Position numbers and translations under genes: made by a program
Notes under the pieces: generated by a model
Database searches by the model: none
What the model saw: only the letters and a program-made list of their open reading frames with translations
What the model was told of the DNA's origin: nothing
Shown here: in pieces, positions 1 through 12,397 of the stretch
How the letters are laid out: the number at the start of each line of letters is the position of its first letter
Numbering within the stretch: position 1 is the first letter of the stretch
NCBI RefSeq assembly: GCF_002950575.1
Contig: NZ_CP026923.1
Coordinates: 1,178,001 to 1,242,000 of the forward strand
Length of the DNA: 64,000 nt
Direction of reading: 5' to 3'
Source of the DNA: Pontimonas salivibrio
Lineage (GTDB): Bacteria; Actinomycetota; Actinomycetes; Actinomycetales; Microbacteriaceae

Positions 1-1137
<1,137 letters not shown>

Positions 1138-1154
<17 letters not shown>

Positions 1155-2313
1155 TGTTTTCGTGCACGTAGTCGTGGGTCAGGTCATTTGTCCAAATGCT
1201 GGCGCTGTGGCCACCGGCTTTCAGGTCAATGAGAATGTGGGTCTCCCGGGGGCTCAAATCCACCGCGCTGCGGGGTTGATCGGGCATCCCCGCACTGGCT
1301 ACACGAACACCATTGATCGACACATCTGTCGCATCAACAACAAAATCAGCTTCGGCTGTTCCCATTGCCGCCAAAATGCGACCCCAATTGGGGTCGCCAC
1401 CAAAGATGGCCGCTTTGAACAGGTTGCTCCTCGCCACCGCACGACCCACCGCCACAGCATCTGCTTCCGAGGCAGCACCAATCACTTCAATCGTGATGTC
1501 GTGACTAGCGCCCTCAGCATCCCGTTGGAGCTGTTGGGCGAGATCAACACACACCTCCAGAAGCAGATCCTCAAAGGTTGACGACTCTGGTGCTACACCA
1601 CTTGCTCCAGAAACCATGAGGGTCACTTGGTCGTTTGTGGACATGCACCCGTCAGAATCGAGGCGGTCAACACTGGCCGCAGTGGCGGCCCGGAGGGCCG
1701 CATCAGCCGTGTCGCCATCCACCTTGGCGTCGGTGGTGATGACCACCAGCATCGTGGCGAGGCCAGGTGCCAACATCCCAGCACCTTTCGCCATCGCCCC
1801 GATGCGCCAACCATCACGTTCTTTTTCCACCGTTTTCACCACCGTGTCAGTGGTCATAATCGCTTGAGCAGATTGTTTTCCTGCCTCCGGTGAGTCATCG
1901 AGGTGCGAAATGGCCACCTCGATGCCCTGGATGACGGCCCCGGCTGGCAGTGGCTCACCAATAAGTCCAGTCGAACACACCAGCACATCTGATGCACTCA
2001 CGTCGAAGCCCTCGACAACACTCAGAGTCTCGGCGGTGTGTTCTGCCGAGCGATGGGTCAATGCGAACCCTTCCGGCCCGGTGAAACAGTTTGCCCCACC
2101 AGAGTTCAACACAATCGCTTTGGCCTGGCGGTCATCGATAGCTGCCATCGACCAGCGAATGGGATGGGCTTTGGCGCGATTGCTGGTGAAGACGGCCGCT
2201 GCGTCGAATGTGGGTCCATCGTTCACCACCACGGTCAAATCCACACCGCCTCTCGCGGCGAGCCCCGCGGCAACAGATCCGGCTCGAAACCCTTTGGGGT
2301 AGGTGACACTCAC
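1138..2313 (-). CDS. argJ: Bifunctional ornithine acetyltransferase / N-acetylglutamate synthase
   Basis: Moves the acetyl group from N-acetylornithine to glutamate, closing the acetyl cycle; many family members also use acetyl-CoA. The protein is made as one chain and cuts itself before a threonine. That site is visible as KGAGMLAPGLATML, with the nucleophile Thr187. The length of 391 residues is normal. Translation starts at a GTG (2311-2313) that overlaps the argC stop as GTGA, so expression is coupled to argC. Presence of ArgJ means a separate ArgE deacetylase is not needed. Whether this enzyme is mono- or bifunctional cannot be told from sequence alone. Confidence 0.95.
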
Positions 2314-3374
2314 GGGGCCACCCCGTTTGACTCAAGCCCGGCCGTTTCTTCCAGACCCAGAGCAATGTTGAGAGATTGCACGGCCGCACCGGCCGTGCCC
2401 TTATACAGATTGTCGATAGCGCTCACCACGGTGACTCTCTGGGTGGCGGGGTCAAGCCCAATACCTAAGGCCACCGTGTTGGAGCCGAGGACACTGCCGG
2501 TGCCAGGGAGCTCCCCGTCAGGCAGAACGTCGATGAACGCTTCGCTGCCATATGACTGAACTAGCGTGTCATGCAGTGTTTTTCCAGTATTTCCGGGGGC
2601 GACCCGGGCGGTGTTCACCGCGAGAATACCCCGGGACATGGGAACCAAGACCGGTGTGAGGCTCACGCTCATGCCCTCGCTGACGCCAGAGACCCGGGCA
2701 TTACTAAGGTTTTGAATCACTTCTGGAATGTGGCGGTGGGAGCCCGCTACCGCGTAGGCGGCCGCTGACGATAGCCGCTCGGAGGCGAGGAGTTCCTCTT
2801 TCAGGGCGCGCCCGGCACCACTGGGTGCCACCGACAGCGTCGAGACAATATCGGCGGGCTCAATCTGGCCGGCACGAATCAGCGGCGCCAGTGCGAGGGT
2901 CACCGCAGTGGCATTGCACCCTGGTGCCACAATGCGTGTCGCGCCAGCCAGTCGTGAACGCTGGGTCTGACCATCTGCCAAGACAAGCTCGGGCATGCCA
3001 TAGACCCAAGGGTCGTAGTGGGTACCGCCGTAGTAGCGCTCCCACGCCTCAGGGTCGTTGAGTCGCCGATCAGCGCCCAAATCCACCAGGGTGAGCTCCG
3101 GTCGCGCGTGAGCCAGTGTCTCTCCAAGTGCACCAGAGTGCCCGTGGGGTAGAGCCAACACGACGACGTCGTGGGCGCTCAAGACGTCGATGTCGATGCC
3201 GGAAAAGGTCTGATCACCGAGTGTGCGCAGGTGTGGGTGAACCTGGCGGACTGGACGCCCTTCGTTTCGATCGGCCGTGAGTGTCCCCAACTCGAAGTGC
3301 GGGTGTGAGGAAATCAGTCGGGCAATCTCGCCCCCGGCATAGCCGCTGGCGCCCACTACCGCGATACGAGTCAT
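2310..3374 (-). CDS. argC: N-acetyl-gamma-glutamyl-phosphate reductase
   Basis: Reduces acetylglutamyl phosphate to the semialdehyde with NADPH, the third step of arginine synthesis. The dinucleotide loop GASGYAGGE is at residues 8-16, and the catalytic cysteine is Cys153 in APGCNATA. Length 354 is typical. It is the first gene of the arg operon; the ATG at 3372-3374 is 38 bases downstream of the end of pheT, so arg transcription may start in that short gap or read through from pheST. No clear ArgR box was recognised in the gap. The stop overlaps the argJ start. Confidence 0.96.
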   Translation of the reverse strand: MTRIAVVGASGYAGGEIARLISSHPHFELGTLTADRNEGRPVRQVHPHLRTLGDQTFSGIDIDVLSAHDVVVLALPHGHSGALGETLAHARPELTLVDLGADRRLNDPEAWERYYGGTHYDPWVYGMPELVLADGQTQRSRLAGATRIVAPGCNATAVTLALAPLIRAGQIEPADIVSTLSVAPSGAGRALKEELLASERLSSAAAYAVAGSHRHIPEVIQNLSNARVSGVSEGMSVSLTPVLVPMSRGILAVNTARVAPGNTGKTLHDTLVQSYGSEAFIDVLPDGELPGTGSVLGSNTVALGIGLDPATQRVTVVSAIDNLYKGTAGAAVQSLNIALGLEETAGLESNGVAP

Positions 3375-3412
3375 AGTCTCAGCTTAAGCCAGAGGATGAA
3401 GCAGGGTTGTGG

Positions 3413-5929
3413 CTACTCGCCGCGAAGGCGTGCACCGCAGAGCTCAGCGGCGCGGGCCACGCCGTGGGATTTCGCTTCCGTTGCTTCCGCCTGAGTCAAC
3501 GTACGATCATCGGCGCGGAAGCGAAGGGCAAAAGTCAGCGAGCGCGTCCCCTCGGGAATCCCCTCCCCCACATACTCATCGCTCAGGACAATGTGCTCCA
3601 ACAGCTCTCCCGCGCCTTCAGCAATCGCGGCCTGAACGGTCGCTGCCGGCACACTGCGATCGACCACAACAGAAATGTCTTGGGTTGCTGCCGGCATGGC
3701 CGACAACGAATCCACAGTGTGGGGGCTATTCCCGACTCGTTCGATGAGCTGTGAACCGTCAATTTCGAAGGCCGCCACCCTTCGGGGTAGGTCCCGCTCC
3801 ACACACCACGTGGGCAACAACTCCCCGGCAACACCAATGGGCTGCCCGGCCACAAGAAGCGTCGCCACTCGGCCCGGGTGGAAGGCCGGATGGCTTCCTT
3901 GCTCGACCTCCAACTGTCCACCGGCAAGGGCGACCACGGTCCTCGCAGCGTCTAATGCGTCGGCAATGCTGGCGGACTCTGAGCGCTGATCCACCCCTCG
4001 GGGGCGTTGGTGTCCGATAAACACTCCACTGACCCACCACGGCTGGTGGGGTAGCGACTGGTTCATCTGGTCAATGGTGTCCTGGTCGGGACGCATTGCC
4101 CCCGGAGCAATATCTGCCGTCCCGAGGGTTTCTGGTGGGAGGAACACACTTCCCGCCTCGAACAGTGCGAGGTCTACAAGCCCGCGGGATACGTTGCGCT
4201 GCGCAATGTCGATGAGTCCCGGCAGCAGGCTGGTGCGAAGCACGGCCTTCTGGGGGTCAAGAGCGTTTGCCACCCGCACCTGGCGGTCTTCACTCACCCC
4301 ACCACACCGCGCGTTATCTCCTGAATCCACAAACGGGTAGGAGAGCACTTCGGTGAGGCCAGCGTGGGCGAGCCCTTGTGTGATTCGACGCTTCGCCTGT
4401 TGAACAGGCGTCAACCCGGCACCGGAGGGTGCCGGCGGCAACACGGAGGGAATGCTGTCAAACCCGGCAATTCGGGCGACTTCTTCCACGAGGGTCGGGT
4501 AGTCCTCCAAGTCGGGGCGCCAACTGGGTGGCGTGACCTGCCAGGAGCCGACCGCCCGGGTACCGGTGGTGTCGACTTCGCAGCCAATGTCGGTGAGGAT
4601 TGCCTCGATCTGGGGATGCGGGAGGGTGATACCGACCAGGGATTCCACCGAGTCGGGCTCAAACGTAATGACGGGCATTGTCGACACGGCGTCGTCGATG
4701 AGCCTGGCGCCCAATTCGCCGGGGGTTCCCCCGGCGTAAGCCACCAGGAGGTCCACGGCTCGCTGCGCAGCCGCTTCAGCGACCAGCGGGTCGACTCCGC
4801 GTTGAAAGCGTTTTGACGCTTCGCTGGGCAGTTTGTGGCGTCTCGCCGTCCTCGCAATAGACACCGGATCAAACCAGGCCGCCTCGATCAGCACATTGGT
4901 GCTGGAATCACCCAATTCAGTCTGAGCACCACCCATCACCCCTGCCATGCCAATAGGACCCGACTCGTCGGTGATGAGCAGATCTTCGGCATCCAGCGTG
5001 CGCACCTGGTCATCGAGGGTGGTGAGTTTTTCACCGGCTACTGCCCGGCGAACCGTAATTCCCCCGGTGAGTCGATCGAGGTCGTAACCGTGAAGGGGTT
5101 GGCCGTATTCCAACATCACATAGTTGGTGATATCCACCGGCAAAGAAATCGAGCGAATTCCGGCGAGCAACAGCCTGCTCTGGATAAACGGCGGTGTCGG
5201 TGCGGTCGCATCAATCCCCATCACACTCCGGGCAATAAATACCTCGCAACCGGGAACACCGCGAATGGGCGCCTGGTCGTCCACCCGAACCTCAAAACCC
5301 TGGGCCACAACCGGTGTGACGGTCGTCACGGGGTCCACAAAGTCATGGCCGGTGGCGTGGTGGTATTCGCGGGCAATACCGCGAATGGACATCGCGTAGC
5401 CACGATCGGGGGTGACATTTACCTCGACCGCGACATCATCTAAGCCCAACAACTCTTTCGCGTCGGTACCCACATCGGGGTCGAGGCCCATTTCCACAAG
5501 GCGCAAGATTCCGGCGTGATCCTCGCCGAGGCCTAATTCTTTGGCGGAGGCGATCATGCCGTCTGAGAGGTGACCGTAGGTTTTTCGGGCCGAAATCTCG
5601 AACCCACCCGGGAGTACCGCTCCGGGCAGCGACACCACCACTTTGTCGCCCACAAAGAAATTGTGTGCGCCACAGACAACGCCTCGGATTGACCCCTCGG
5701 CATCACCCGGTGCAACGCGCACCTGGCACCAGCGAATGGTTTTGCCGTTGCTCTGTGGTTCATCAACGAACTCGAGTACTTCACCCACCACGACGGGGCC
5801 GGTGACTTCGAAGCGGTGGACATCTTCTTCTTCAAGTCCCACCGACACCAAGGCGTCGTGGAGTGATTCGGCACTGAGCGGCGTGGGGCTCGTGACGTAT
5901 TCGGACAGCCAAGACAGCGGGATGCGCAT
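3413..5929 (-). CDS. pheT: Phenylalanyl-tRNA synthetase beta subunit
   Basis: Partner of PheS in the alpha2-beta2 enzyme that charges tRNA-Phe. It begins MRIPLSWLSEYV, the standard N-terminus. An OB-fold tRNA-binding domain follows (about residues 40-150), then B3/B4 with the editing site, B5, and a C-terminal ferredoxin-like anticodon-binding domain ending in RFRADDRTLTQAE. Length 838 is typical for the bacterial long form. Its ATG directly follows the pheS TAA stop with no gap, so the two subunits are coupled in translation. Several long frames inside it on the other strand are codon-bias shadows. Confidence 0.97.
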   Translation of the reverse strand: MRIPLSWLSEYVTSPTPLSAESLHDALVSVGLEEEDVHRFEVTGPVVVGEVLEFVDEPQSNGKTIRWCQVRVAPGDAEGSIRGVVCGAHNFFVGDKVVVSLPGAVLPGGFEISARKTYGHLSDGMIASAKELGLGEDHAGILRLVEMGLDPDVGTDAKELLGLDDVAVEVNVTPDRGYAMSIRGIAREYHHATGHDFVDPVTTVTPVVAQGFEVRVDDQAPIRGVPGCEVFIARSVMGIDATAPTPPFIQSRLLLAGIRSISLPVDITNYVMLEYGQPLHGYDLDRLTGGITVRRAVAGEKLTTLDDQVRTLDAEDLLITDESGPIGMAGVMGGAQTELGDSSTNVLIEAAWFDPVSIARTARRHKLPSEASKRFQRGVDPLVAEAAAQRAVDLLVAYAGGTPGELGARLIDDAVSTMPVITFEPDSVESLVGITLPHPQIEAILTDIGCEVDTTGTRAVGSWQVTPPSWRPDLEDYPTLVEEVARIAGFDSIPSVLPPAPSGAGLTPVQQAKRRITQGLAHAGLTEVLSYPFVDSGDNARCGGVSEDRQVRVANALDPQKAVLRTSLLPGLIDIAQRNVSRGLVDLALFEAGSVFLPPETLGTADIAPGAMRPDQDTIDQMNQSLPHQPWWVSGVFIGHQRPRGVDQRSESASIADALDAARTVVALAGGQLEVEQGSHPAFHPGRVATLLVAGQPIGVAGELLPTWCVERDLPRRVAAFEIDGSQLIERVGNSPHTVDSLSAMPAATQDISVVVDRSVPAATVQAAIAEGAGELLEHIVLSDEYVGEGIPEGTRSLTFALRFRADDRTLTQAEATEAKSHGVARAAELCGARLRGE

Positions 5930-7868
<1,939 letters not shown>

Positions 7869-7999
7869 GACGTCCTCAGGTTATGTCGGATAGGTGAACA
7901 CCGGGCGAATAAACGCCAAGGGAGAGCTGATAGTCCATCGACACAGCGGTGGCGATAACCCAGTGCTCATCACACTGCGCTGATCACACTGTGCCGATA

Positions 8000-8040
8000 A
8001 AGGTGTGGGGCTCCGGGTCAAACCCGGAGCCCCACACCTT
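8000..8040 (-). terminator. Strong terminator of the infC-rpmI-rplT operon
   Basis: A perfect 19-bp inverted repeat (8000-8018 and 8022-8040) with a 3-base CAA loop, starting 14 bases past the rplT stop. On the minus strand the stem ends in CCTT followed by TATC, so only a short U run is present. The rest of the 7869-8054 gap holds no recognisable gene. Confidence 0.85.
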
Positions 8041-8054
8041 AATACCGAGTGTTG

Positions 8055-8420
8055 TTAGCGCTGCTCGGGCAGAGCCGCCTTTGCGACAGCGACGAGTTGG
8101 CTGAACGCTTTCTCGTCGTTGATGGCCAAATCAGCCAACATGCGGCGATCCACACCCACACCCGCGAGGTTCAGGCCTTGAATCAAACGGTTGTAGGTCA
8201 TGCCGTTTTGGCGTGCCCCGGCGTTGATTCGCTGAATCCACAGCCGACGGAAGTCACCCTTGCGAGCGCGACGGTCGCGGTAGGCGTAGTTGAGCGAGTG
8301 GATGACCTGCTCTTTGGCCTTGCGGTACAGCCTGGAGCGCTGCCCGCGGTAGCCCTGGGCTTGTTCGAGGACAACCCGGCGTTTTTTGTGCGCGTTTACC
8401 GCGTTCTTAACACGTGCCAT
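8055..8420 (-). CDS. rplT: 50S ribosomal protein L20
   Basis: Large-subunit protein that binds 23S rRNA and is needed early in assembly; in other bacteria it also represses its own operon. The N-terminal basic extension [15 protein letters not shown] and the core [17 protein letters not shown] identify it. Length 121 is typical. It follows rpmI with a 26-base gap and precedes the strong terminator at 8000-8040. Confidence 0.98.
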   Translation of the reverse strand: MARVKNAVNAHKKRRVVLEQAQGYRGQRSRLYRKAKEQVIHSLNYAYRDRRARKGDFRRLWIQRINAGARQNGMTYNRLIQGLNLAGVGVDRRMLADLAINDEKAFSQLVAVAKAALPEQR

Positions 8421-8446
8421 GATTCACACCTTTCCTGGTTGTCGGT

Positions 8447-8641
8447 CTATTTACCGAGTAGCTTCTTGATGACCTTGGCGTCTTCGGGTGCGATGACACG
8501 GTCTTTGTTGAGTCGACGGGTGAGCTTGGTTTCTTTGCGTTCCAAGTTGTGGCGCATACCCGCACCCTGCTTCATGATTTTTCCACTACCGGTCACGCGA
8601 AAACGCTTTTTCGCCCCTGAGTGGGTTTTCTGCTTAGGCAT
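8447..8641 (-). CDS. rpmI: 50S ribosomal protein L35
   Basis: Small basic large-subunit protein, 64 residues, starting [20 protein letters not shown], the family signature. It is the middle gene of the conserved infC-rpmI-rplT operon, 24 bases after the infC stop. An AGGAGAAAGG stretch precedes the ATG (8639-8641) and can act as the ribosome-binding site. Confidence 0.98.
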   Translation of the reverse strand: MPKQKTHSGAKKRFRVTGSGKIMKQGAGMRHNLERKETKLTRRLNKDRVIAPEDAKVIKKLLGK

Positions 8642-8665
8642 TGTGTGGCCTTTCTCCTCGTTGCC

Positions 8666-9241
8666 TTACTCGCTGGTGTCGCCCGAGGCCGGAGCCTCTT
8701 GGCCTTTACGTGCCTGTTGCTTCTGGTCAGCCTTTGACTTCAACGGTCCAATCACCATGACCATGTTGCGTCCGTCGATGGTGGGTGTGGATTCCACTTG
8801 CCCAAATTCGGCCACGTCTTCGGCGAAGCGCTGCAGCAGGCGCACACCCTGTTCGGGTCGCGACTGCTCGCGTCCTCGAAACAGGATCATTGCTTTGACT
8901 TTGTCGCCCTGCTTGAGGAACGATTCAGCTCTTTTGCGCTTGGTTTCGTAGTCGTGGGTGTCAATTTTGAGGCGGAAACGCACTTCTTTCAACACCGTAT
9001 TGGCCTGGTTCTTGCGGGCCTCTTTGGCCTTTTGTGCGGCTTCGTACTTGAACTTGCCGTAGTCCATGATTTTCACTACGGGTGGGTTCGAGTTGGGTGA
9101 AACCTCAACCAGGTCCAAGTCGGATTCTTGGGCGAGGCGCAATGCAATGTCGACTCGCACCACTCCGACCTGTTCCCCTTCGGGCCCGACCAAGCGCACT
9201 TCGCTTGCTCGGATACGGTCGTTGATTCGTGGATCGCTGAT
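8666..9241 (-). CDS. infC: Translation initiation factor IF-3 with an AUC start codon
   Basis: Binds the 30S subunit, keeps subunits apart and checks start-codon choice. The protein reads [22 protein letters not shown], then [20 protein letters not shown] (N-domain and linker) and the C-domain [16 protein letters not shown] place the start at ATC (9239-9241): AAAGGAG (complement of 9247-9253) sits 5 bases before it, and the protein then begins exactly where the family does (191 residues). An ATG at 9260-9262 and an earlier frame start lie on the wrong side of this site. A rare start codon on infC is known in other bacteria, where IF-3 discriminates against it and so represses its own synthesis. 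Confidence 0.93.
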   Translation of the reverse strand: MSDPRINDRIRASEVRLVGPEGEQVGVVRVDIALRLAQESDLDLVEVSPNSNPPVVKIMDYGKFKYEAAQKAKEARKNQANTVLKEVRFRLKIDTHDYETKRKRAESFLKQGDKVKAMILFRGREQSRPEQGVRLLQRFAEDVAEFGQVESTPTIDGRNMVMVIGPLKSKADQKQQARKGQEAPASGDTSE

Positions 9242-9521
9242 GGGGGCTCCTTTCACACACATCAACACGTGATACCAGCGAGAGTGCGAGTGTCGTCCCC
9301 GGGGGACGTATCCCCCTGTACCCTTCACGCTGCCGGTTGCCCGACGGAGTACAACGACCCGGAAACCGTGATATTCGGTATACCTAGGTGGGAGTCTTCT
9401 CCACTTTCACTGTTACTCGGATGAGTAACGCCCTAAGGGTAGCAGGTGCACGTCCCGAGTGGGGAGTTATGCACAGGGCGCTCTCCCGACACTCCGCTCA
9501 GCACACCTTGGAAAAACACCC
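9242..9521 (-). promoter_or_regulatory. infC leader region with stem-loops
   Basis: About 300 bases without a gene lie between infC and higB. On the minus strand this is the infC leader. It contains a hairpin GGGGGA-TACG-TCCCCC (9301-9316), overlapped by a shorter alternative pairing around 9295-9307, and a 7-bp hairpin GTTACTC/GAGTAAC (9412-9429). The AAAGGAG ribosome-binding site is at 9247-9253. No transcription start could be fixed with confidence. The hairpins could serve autoregulation by IF-3 or L20, but this is inference. Confidence 0.4.
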
Positions 9522-9550
9522 TTGCGCAAGTCCCAAAATGGGACTATCCT
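9522..9550 (+). promoter_or_regulatory. higBA promoter with operator
   Basis: A -35 box TTGCGC (9522-9527) and -10 box TATCCT (9545-9550) are separated by 17 bases. The inverted repeat AGTCCCA-AAA-TGGGACT (9529-9545) fills the spacer, and CTTGCGCAAG (9521-9530) is a second palindrome over the -35 box. The predicted start of transcription falls on the GTG of higB at 9557, so the mRNA should be leaderless. The repeat is well placed to bind the antitoxin HigA. Confidence 0.7.
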
Positions 9551-9556
9551 CAGTGT

Positions 9557-9862
9557 GTGAGGGTAATCGCAATATCAAGTCTTCGGGATTTTTGGGACCG
9601 GCACGGCGACGCAGAACAACCTCTGAGGGCATGGTTCGAAGAAGCTCGGCACGCACAGTGGGAAAGCCCCTCTGACATTAAGGCCCTCTATCGCCACGCA
9701 AGCGTATTGCAAAGCGGCCGGGTCGTATTCAACATCGCAGGAAACAAATATCGCCTGGTAGTCGCCATCGACTACCTCCTTCAAATTTGCTACATCAAGT
9801 TCGTTGGAACCCACGCAGAATATGACCAAATCGACGCGCAAACCGTCAAATGGCGGAAGTAG
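9557..9862 (+). CDS. higB: HigB-family mRNA-cleaving toxin
   Basis: Ribosome-dependent mRNA endonuclease of a type II toxin-antitoxin pair. The sequence begins RVIAISSLRDFWDRHGDAEQ, followed by YRHASVLQSGRVVFNIAGNKYRLV and YIKFVGTHAEYDQID, all typical of the HigB (PF09907) family; length about 101. I chose the GTG at 9557 because the family N-terminus begins there and the predicted transcript starts at the same base. Upstream codons in the same frame are not family-like. The antitoxin gene follows 12 bases downstream, the toxin-first order known for HigBA. Confidence 0.88.
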   Translation: MRVIAISSLRDFWDRHGDAEQPLRAWFEEARHAQWESPSDIKALYRHASVLQSGRVVFNIAGNKYRLVVAIDYLLQICYIKFVGTHAEYDQIDAQTVKWRK

Positions 9863-9874
9863 AAGGGACAAGAA

Positions 9875-10231
9875 ATGTTTATCCATCCGATTCGCAACGA
9901 AACAGATCTCCACGCCGCTTTAGAAACAATTGAGGCGCTTATGGACGCCAATCCCGCACCCGGGACACCGGAGAGTGAACAGCTCGATGTTCTTGCCACT
10001 TTGGTAGAGGCATACGAAGCCAAGCACCACCCGATTAGCCCACCCGATCCTGTCGAAGCTATCCGTTTTCGGATGGAACAAAGTGGTCTAGCCGTCAGCG
10101 ACCTCGCCCCACTTATCGGCAGTACCAGCCGCGTCTACGAAGTCCTCAACAAAAAACGCCCGTTAAGCATCCGGATGATTCGCAACTTGCACCGGGAGCT
10201 GGGAATACCGGCAGAAGCACTGATTGCCTGA
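9875..10231 (+). CDS. higA: HigA-family antitoxin
   Basis: Neutralises HigB and represses the operon by DNA binding. It is a 118-residue protein of the HigA type (COG5499): an N-terminal helical part (DLHAALETIEALMDANPAPGT) and a C-terminal helix-turn-helix (LAVSDLAPLIGSTSRVYEVL, about residues 72-91) ending in the usual LHRELGIPAEALIA. The ATG is preceded by AGAAGGGA, spaced suitably. It lies 12 bases after higB. A 126-base gap with no gene follows before the DUF1844 gene. Confidence 0.88.
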   Translation: MFIHPIRNETDLHAALETIEALMDANPAPGTPESEQLDVLATLVEAYEAKHHPISPPDPVEAIRFRMEQSGLAVSDLAPLIGSTSRVYEVLNKKRPLSIRMIRNLHRELGIPAEALIA

Positions 10232-10357
10232 TCGCAGCCACCCTCGAACGGCGGGAACAACCGCGTTGTTGCATTCGCCAACACAAAGTGTGGTCCCGGG
10301 TGCAAAGAAAGCCCAGAAGAAGGGCCGATACTCTGGGGGAACGTCTGAAGGAGAGCA

Positions 10358-10705
10358 ATGAGCGACGAATTAGAAGAAGCACTGTTGGATGCCGAGCGCG
10401 ACATCGGCGATGTGCCGGCGGTGGAACTGATTCAAACAGTGTGTGTTCACCTGCTCTCTGCGGCAGCCGTCAAATGTGGCCTGTCGGACAATCCCAAAGA
10501 AGAAATTGACCTAGCCGAGGCGAGAAAGATCATCACCGCTTTGGCCGGCTTGATCACCGCCGCGGCACCAGAAATTGGTGACCACCACGCGCGAGTGTTA
10601 CGAGACGGCCTGCGCAGCGTGCAATTGGCTTTCCGCGAAGCGTCCACCTACCCGGATGCTCCCGGCCAGGGCCCCGGCGAGAAATACACCGGTCCGGTCA
10701 ACTAA
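10358..10705 (+). CDS. DUF1844 domain protein
   Basis: Conserved actinobacterial protein of unknown function, 115 residues. The domain runs from VELIQTVCVHLLSAAAVKCGL to the invariant-looking tail PGQGPGEKYTGP. GAAGGAG is placed 5 bases before the ATG. In many actinobacteria this gene sits beside infC, as here, but with higBA inserted between the two. The two genes face away from each other, so higBA has landed in what is normally their shared promoter region. No catalytic residues are known for the family. Confidence 0.85.
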   Translation: MSDELEEALLDAERDIGDVPAVELIQTVCVHLLSAAAVKCGLSDNPKEEIDLAEARKIITALAGLITAAAPEIGDHHARVLRDGLRSVQLAFREASTYPDAPGQGPGEKYTGPVN

Positions 10706-10801
10706 CCACTTGGTTTCACACCTGCCAGACGGCCCCCATAATCCTCGCGCTACTGCCGTCCAGCCCGAACAATGCGCGACACGACAACCAGGTTTTCTGA
10801 C

Positions 10802-11554
10802 CTAGAGGGCAATAATTTCCAGGCGCATGCCGTCAACTCTCTGGTTTAACACCACTTCCCCACCCCACGCGCTCGACCATTGGCTGTGGAGTTGGGCAAG
10901 TTCCGCGTGATTCAAACCCGGCTCTAAACCCACCTCGACGATGAGGTCAGCCCCCGGTGCTGGCGGCTCACCCCAGCCGCTTCGCACGGAAAGCAGGATC
11001 CCTTTACTGCCTAACCCCCGAACAATGGCGTCGAGCACTTCGGGGTCTTCCCACGGCGGCGTGTAGGGCTGTGAGGCCACTAATGCGACCAAAGCCCCTC
11101 GGCGAAGAACACACTCGGTGGAAGTGGTCGGGTTGATGACCAACCGGGTGAGGCCTTCTTCTAGAGCCCAGGCGGCAGCGCGGAGCGCTTCCACCGGCTG
11201 TGGTCTCGCCTCTGACCGCCAATTCGCCATCGATTCCACATCAGAAAACATGAGGCCCACTGGCTGGCCGTCAGGACCTTCGACGGTAACAATCGAGAGC
11301 TCTTGTGTTTTTTCCACCACACGCCCCTCAGGAGTGTGGCCAAAATCTCCGGCTTCGGCAATGAGTGGCACGAGCACACGGCTGTCTCGAAGAGATTCGA
11401 CTACTTCTGACTGCGCAGCCCCGGAGGGGTCTCTGGACCAACGATCGAGCGCTTCGGCTACACGCTCCGGCGCGCTGCCATCATCGCCCGCGAAGGGGTG
11501 TGGCCGAAATTCTCGGCCATCAAAGGGGATTCCTGCTGAGTCAGCGGCCTGCAA
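10802..11554 (-). CDS. SseB-family protein
   Basis: 250-residue protein of the SseB family (serine-sensitivity enhancer in E. coli), molecular function unknown. The N-terminus [22 protein letters not shown] and the block [21 protein letters not shown]...[17 protein letters not shown] are typical of actinobacterial members. It begins at a TTG (11552-11554) inside the end of hisA/priA (14-base overlap), the same arrangement seen in related genomes, so it is co-expressed with histidine genes. The start codon is the weakest point of this call. Confidence 0.82.
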   Translation of the reverse strand: MQAADSAGIPFDGREFRPHPFAGDDGSAPERVAEALDRWSRDPSGAAQSEVVESLRDSRVLVPLIAEAGDFGHTPEGRVVEKTQELSIVTVEGPDGQPVGLMFSDVESMANWRSEARPQPVEALRAAAWALEEGLTRLVINPTTSTECVLRRGALVALVASQPYTPPWEDPEVLDAIVRGLGSKGILLSVRSGWGEPPAPGADLIVEVGLEPGLNHAELAQLHSQWSSAWGGEVVLNQRVDGMRLEIIAL

Positions 11555-12287
11555 CGTCGAGCGCTTCGGTCAACGTGAAGGCACCGGCGTAGAGGGCTTT
11601 ACCCAAAATGGCTCCCTCAAGACCCAGCGGCACCAATTCGCGTAACTCGGCGATGTCATCGAGGCTGGAAATACCTCCCGAGGCAATCACCGAGTGGTCG
11701 GTGTTTTCTAATACTTGGCGAAGCAGCTCCACGTTGGGTCCACGCATGGTGCCATCCTTGGTCACATCTGTCACCACGAAACGTGCGCAGCCGCAGTCGT
11801 TTAGTCGCTCGAGCACATCAAAAAGGTTGCCGCCTTCTTGTGTCCATCCCCTGGCGGCGAGGGTTTCGCCGCGCACATCCAACCCCACCGCGATGGCATC
11901 GCCGTATTCGGCGATGACGTGGGCGGTCCATTCAGGGTTTTCTAGGGCTGCTGTACCGAGGTTTACTCGCACGGCACCGGTGGAGAGGGCGTCTTCTAAC
12001 GACTCGTCGTCACGGATTCCGCCGGAGAGTTCGACGTTGAGTTTCTTCCCTACCGCTTTCACGACCTTTTTGATGGTGCCGCGGTTGGATCCGCGACCAA
12101 ACGCGGCATCGAGGTCGACCAGGTGGATCCATTCGGCTCCCAGGCGGGCCCACTCTTCCGCGGCGGCGACAGCGTCGCCGTAGGCGGTTTCTGTGCCTGC
12201 TTCCCCTTGGGTGAGTCGGACGGCTTTGCCGTCAGCGACATCAACGGCGGGCAGAAGGACCAACTTGGGGGTAGAAGAAACGGCCAT
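11541..12287 (-). CDS. priA: Phosphoribosyl isomerase PriA (HisA, probably also TrpF)
   Basis: Isomerises ProFAR to PRFAR in histidine synthesis. The (beta/alpha)8 barrel shows the catalytic aspartates Asp16 ([15 protein letters not shown]) and the [12 protein letters not shown] block (174-178). Arg146 and Trp148 in [10 protein letters not shown] match the residues that let actinobacterial PriA also act on phosphoribosylanthranilate, so dual function in tryptophan synthesis is likely but not proven. Length 248 is typical. A 110-base gap separates it from hisH, so it may have its own promoter; sseB overlaps its end. Confidence 0.93.
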   Translation of the reverse strand: MAVSSTPKLVLLPAVDVADGKAVRLTQGEAGTETAYGDAVAAAEEWARLGAEWIHLVDLDAAFGRGSNRGTIKKVVKAVGKKLNVELSGGIRDDESLEDALSTGAVRVNLGTAALENPEWTAHVIAEYGDAIAVGLDVRGETLAARGWTQEGGNLFDVLERLNDCGCARFVVTDVTKDGTMRGPNVELLRQVLENTDHSVIASGGISSLDDIAELRELVPLGLEGAILGKALYAGAFTLTEALDVAGR

Positions 12288-12397
12288 AGTGTGCGGATTT
12301 TTCCCTCAGTGTCGCGTCGGAAAGCGTTCAGAGTGTTCAGATGCAGCAACCGGGCCCATTTCTTCCCTTAGGGGCACAGGCCGGACTGACCCACCTA

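Noticed and set aside
3407-5443. Several long plus-strand frames opposite pheT
   Set aside because: They are codon-bias shadows of a well-supported pheT gene; none has a family pattern or a ribosome-binding site.
9242-9328. Longer infC start including residues [16 protein letters not shown]
   Set aside because: It would put the perfect AAAGGAG site inside the gene and adds residues not seen in IF-3; the ATC start explains everything.
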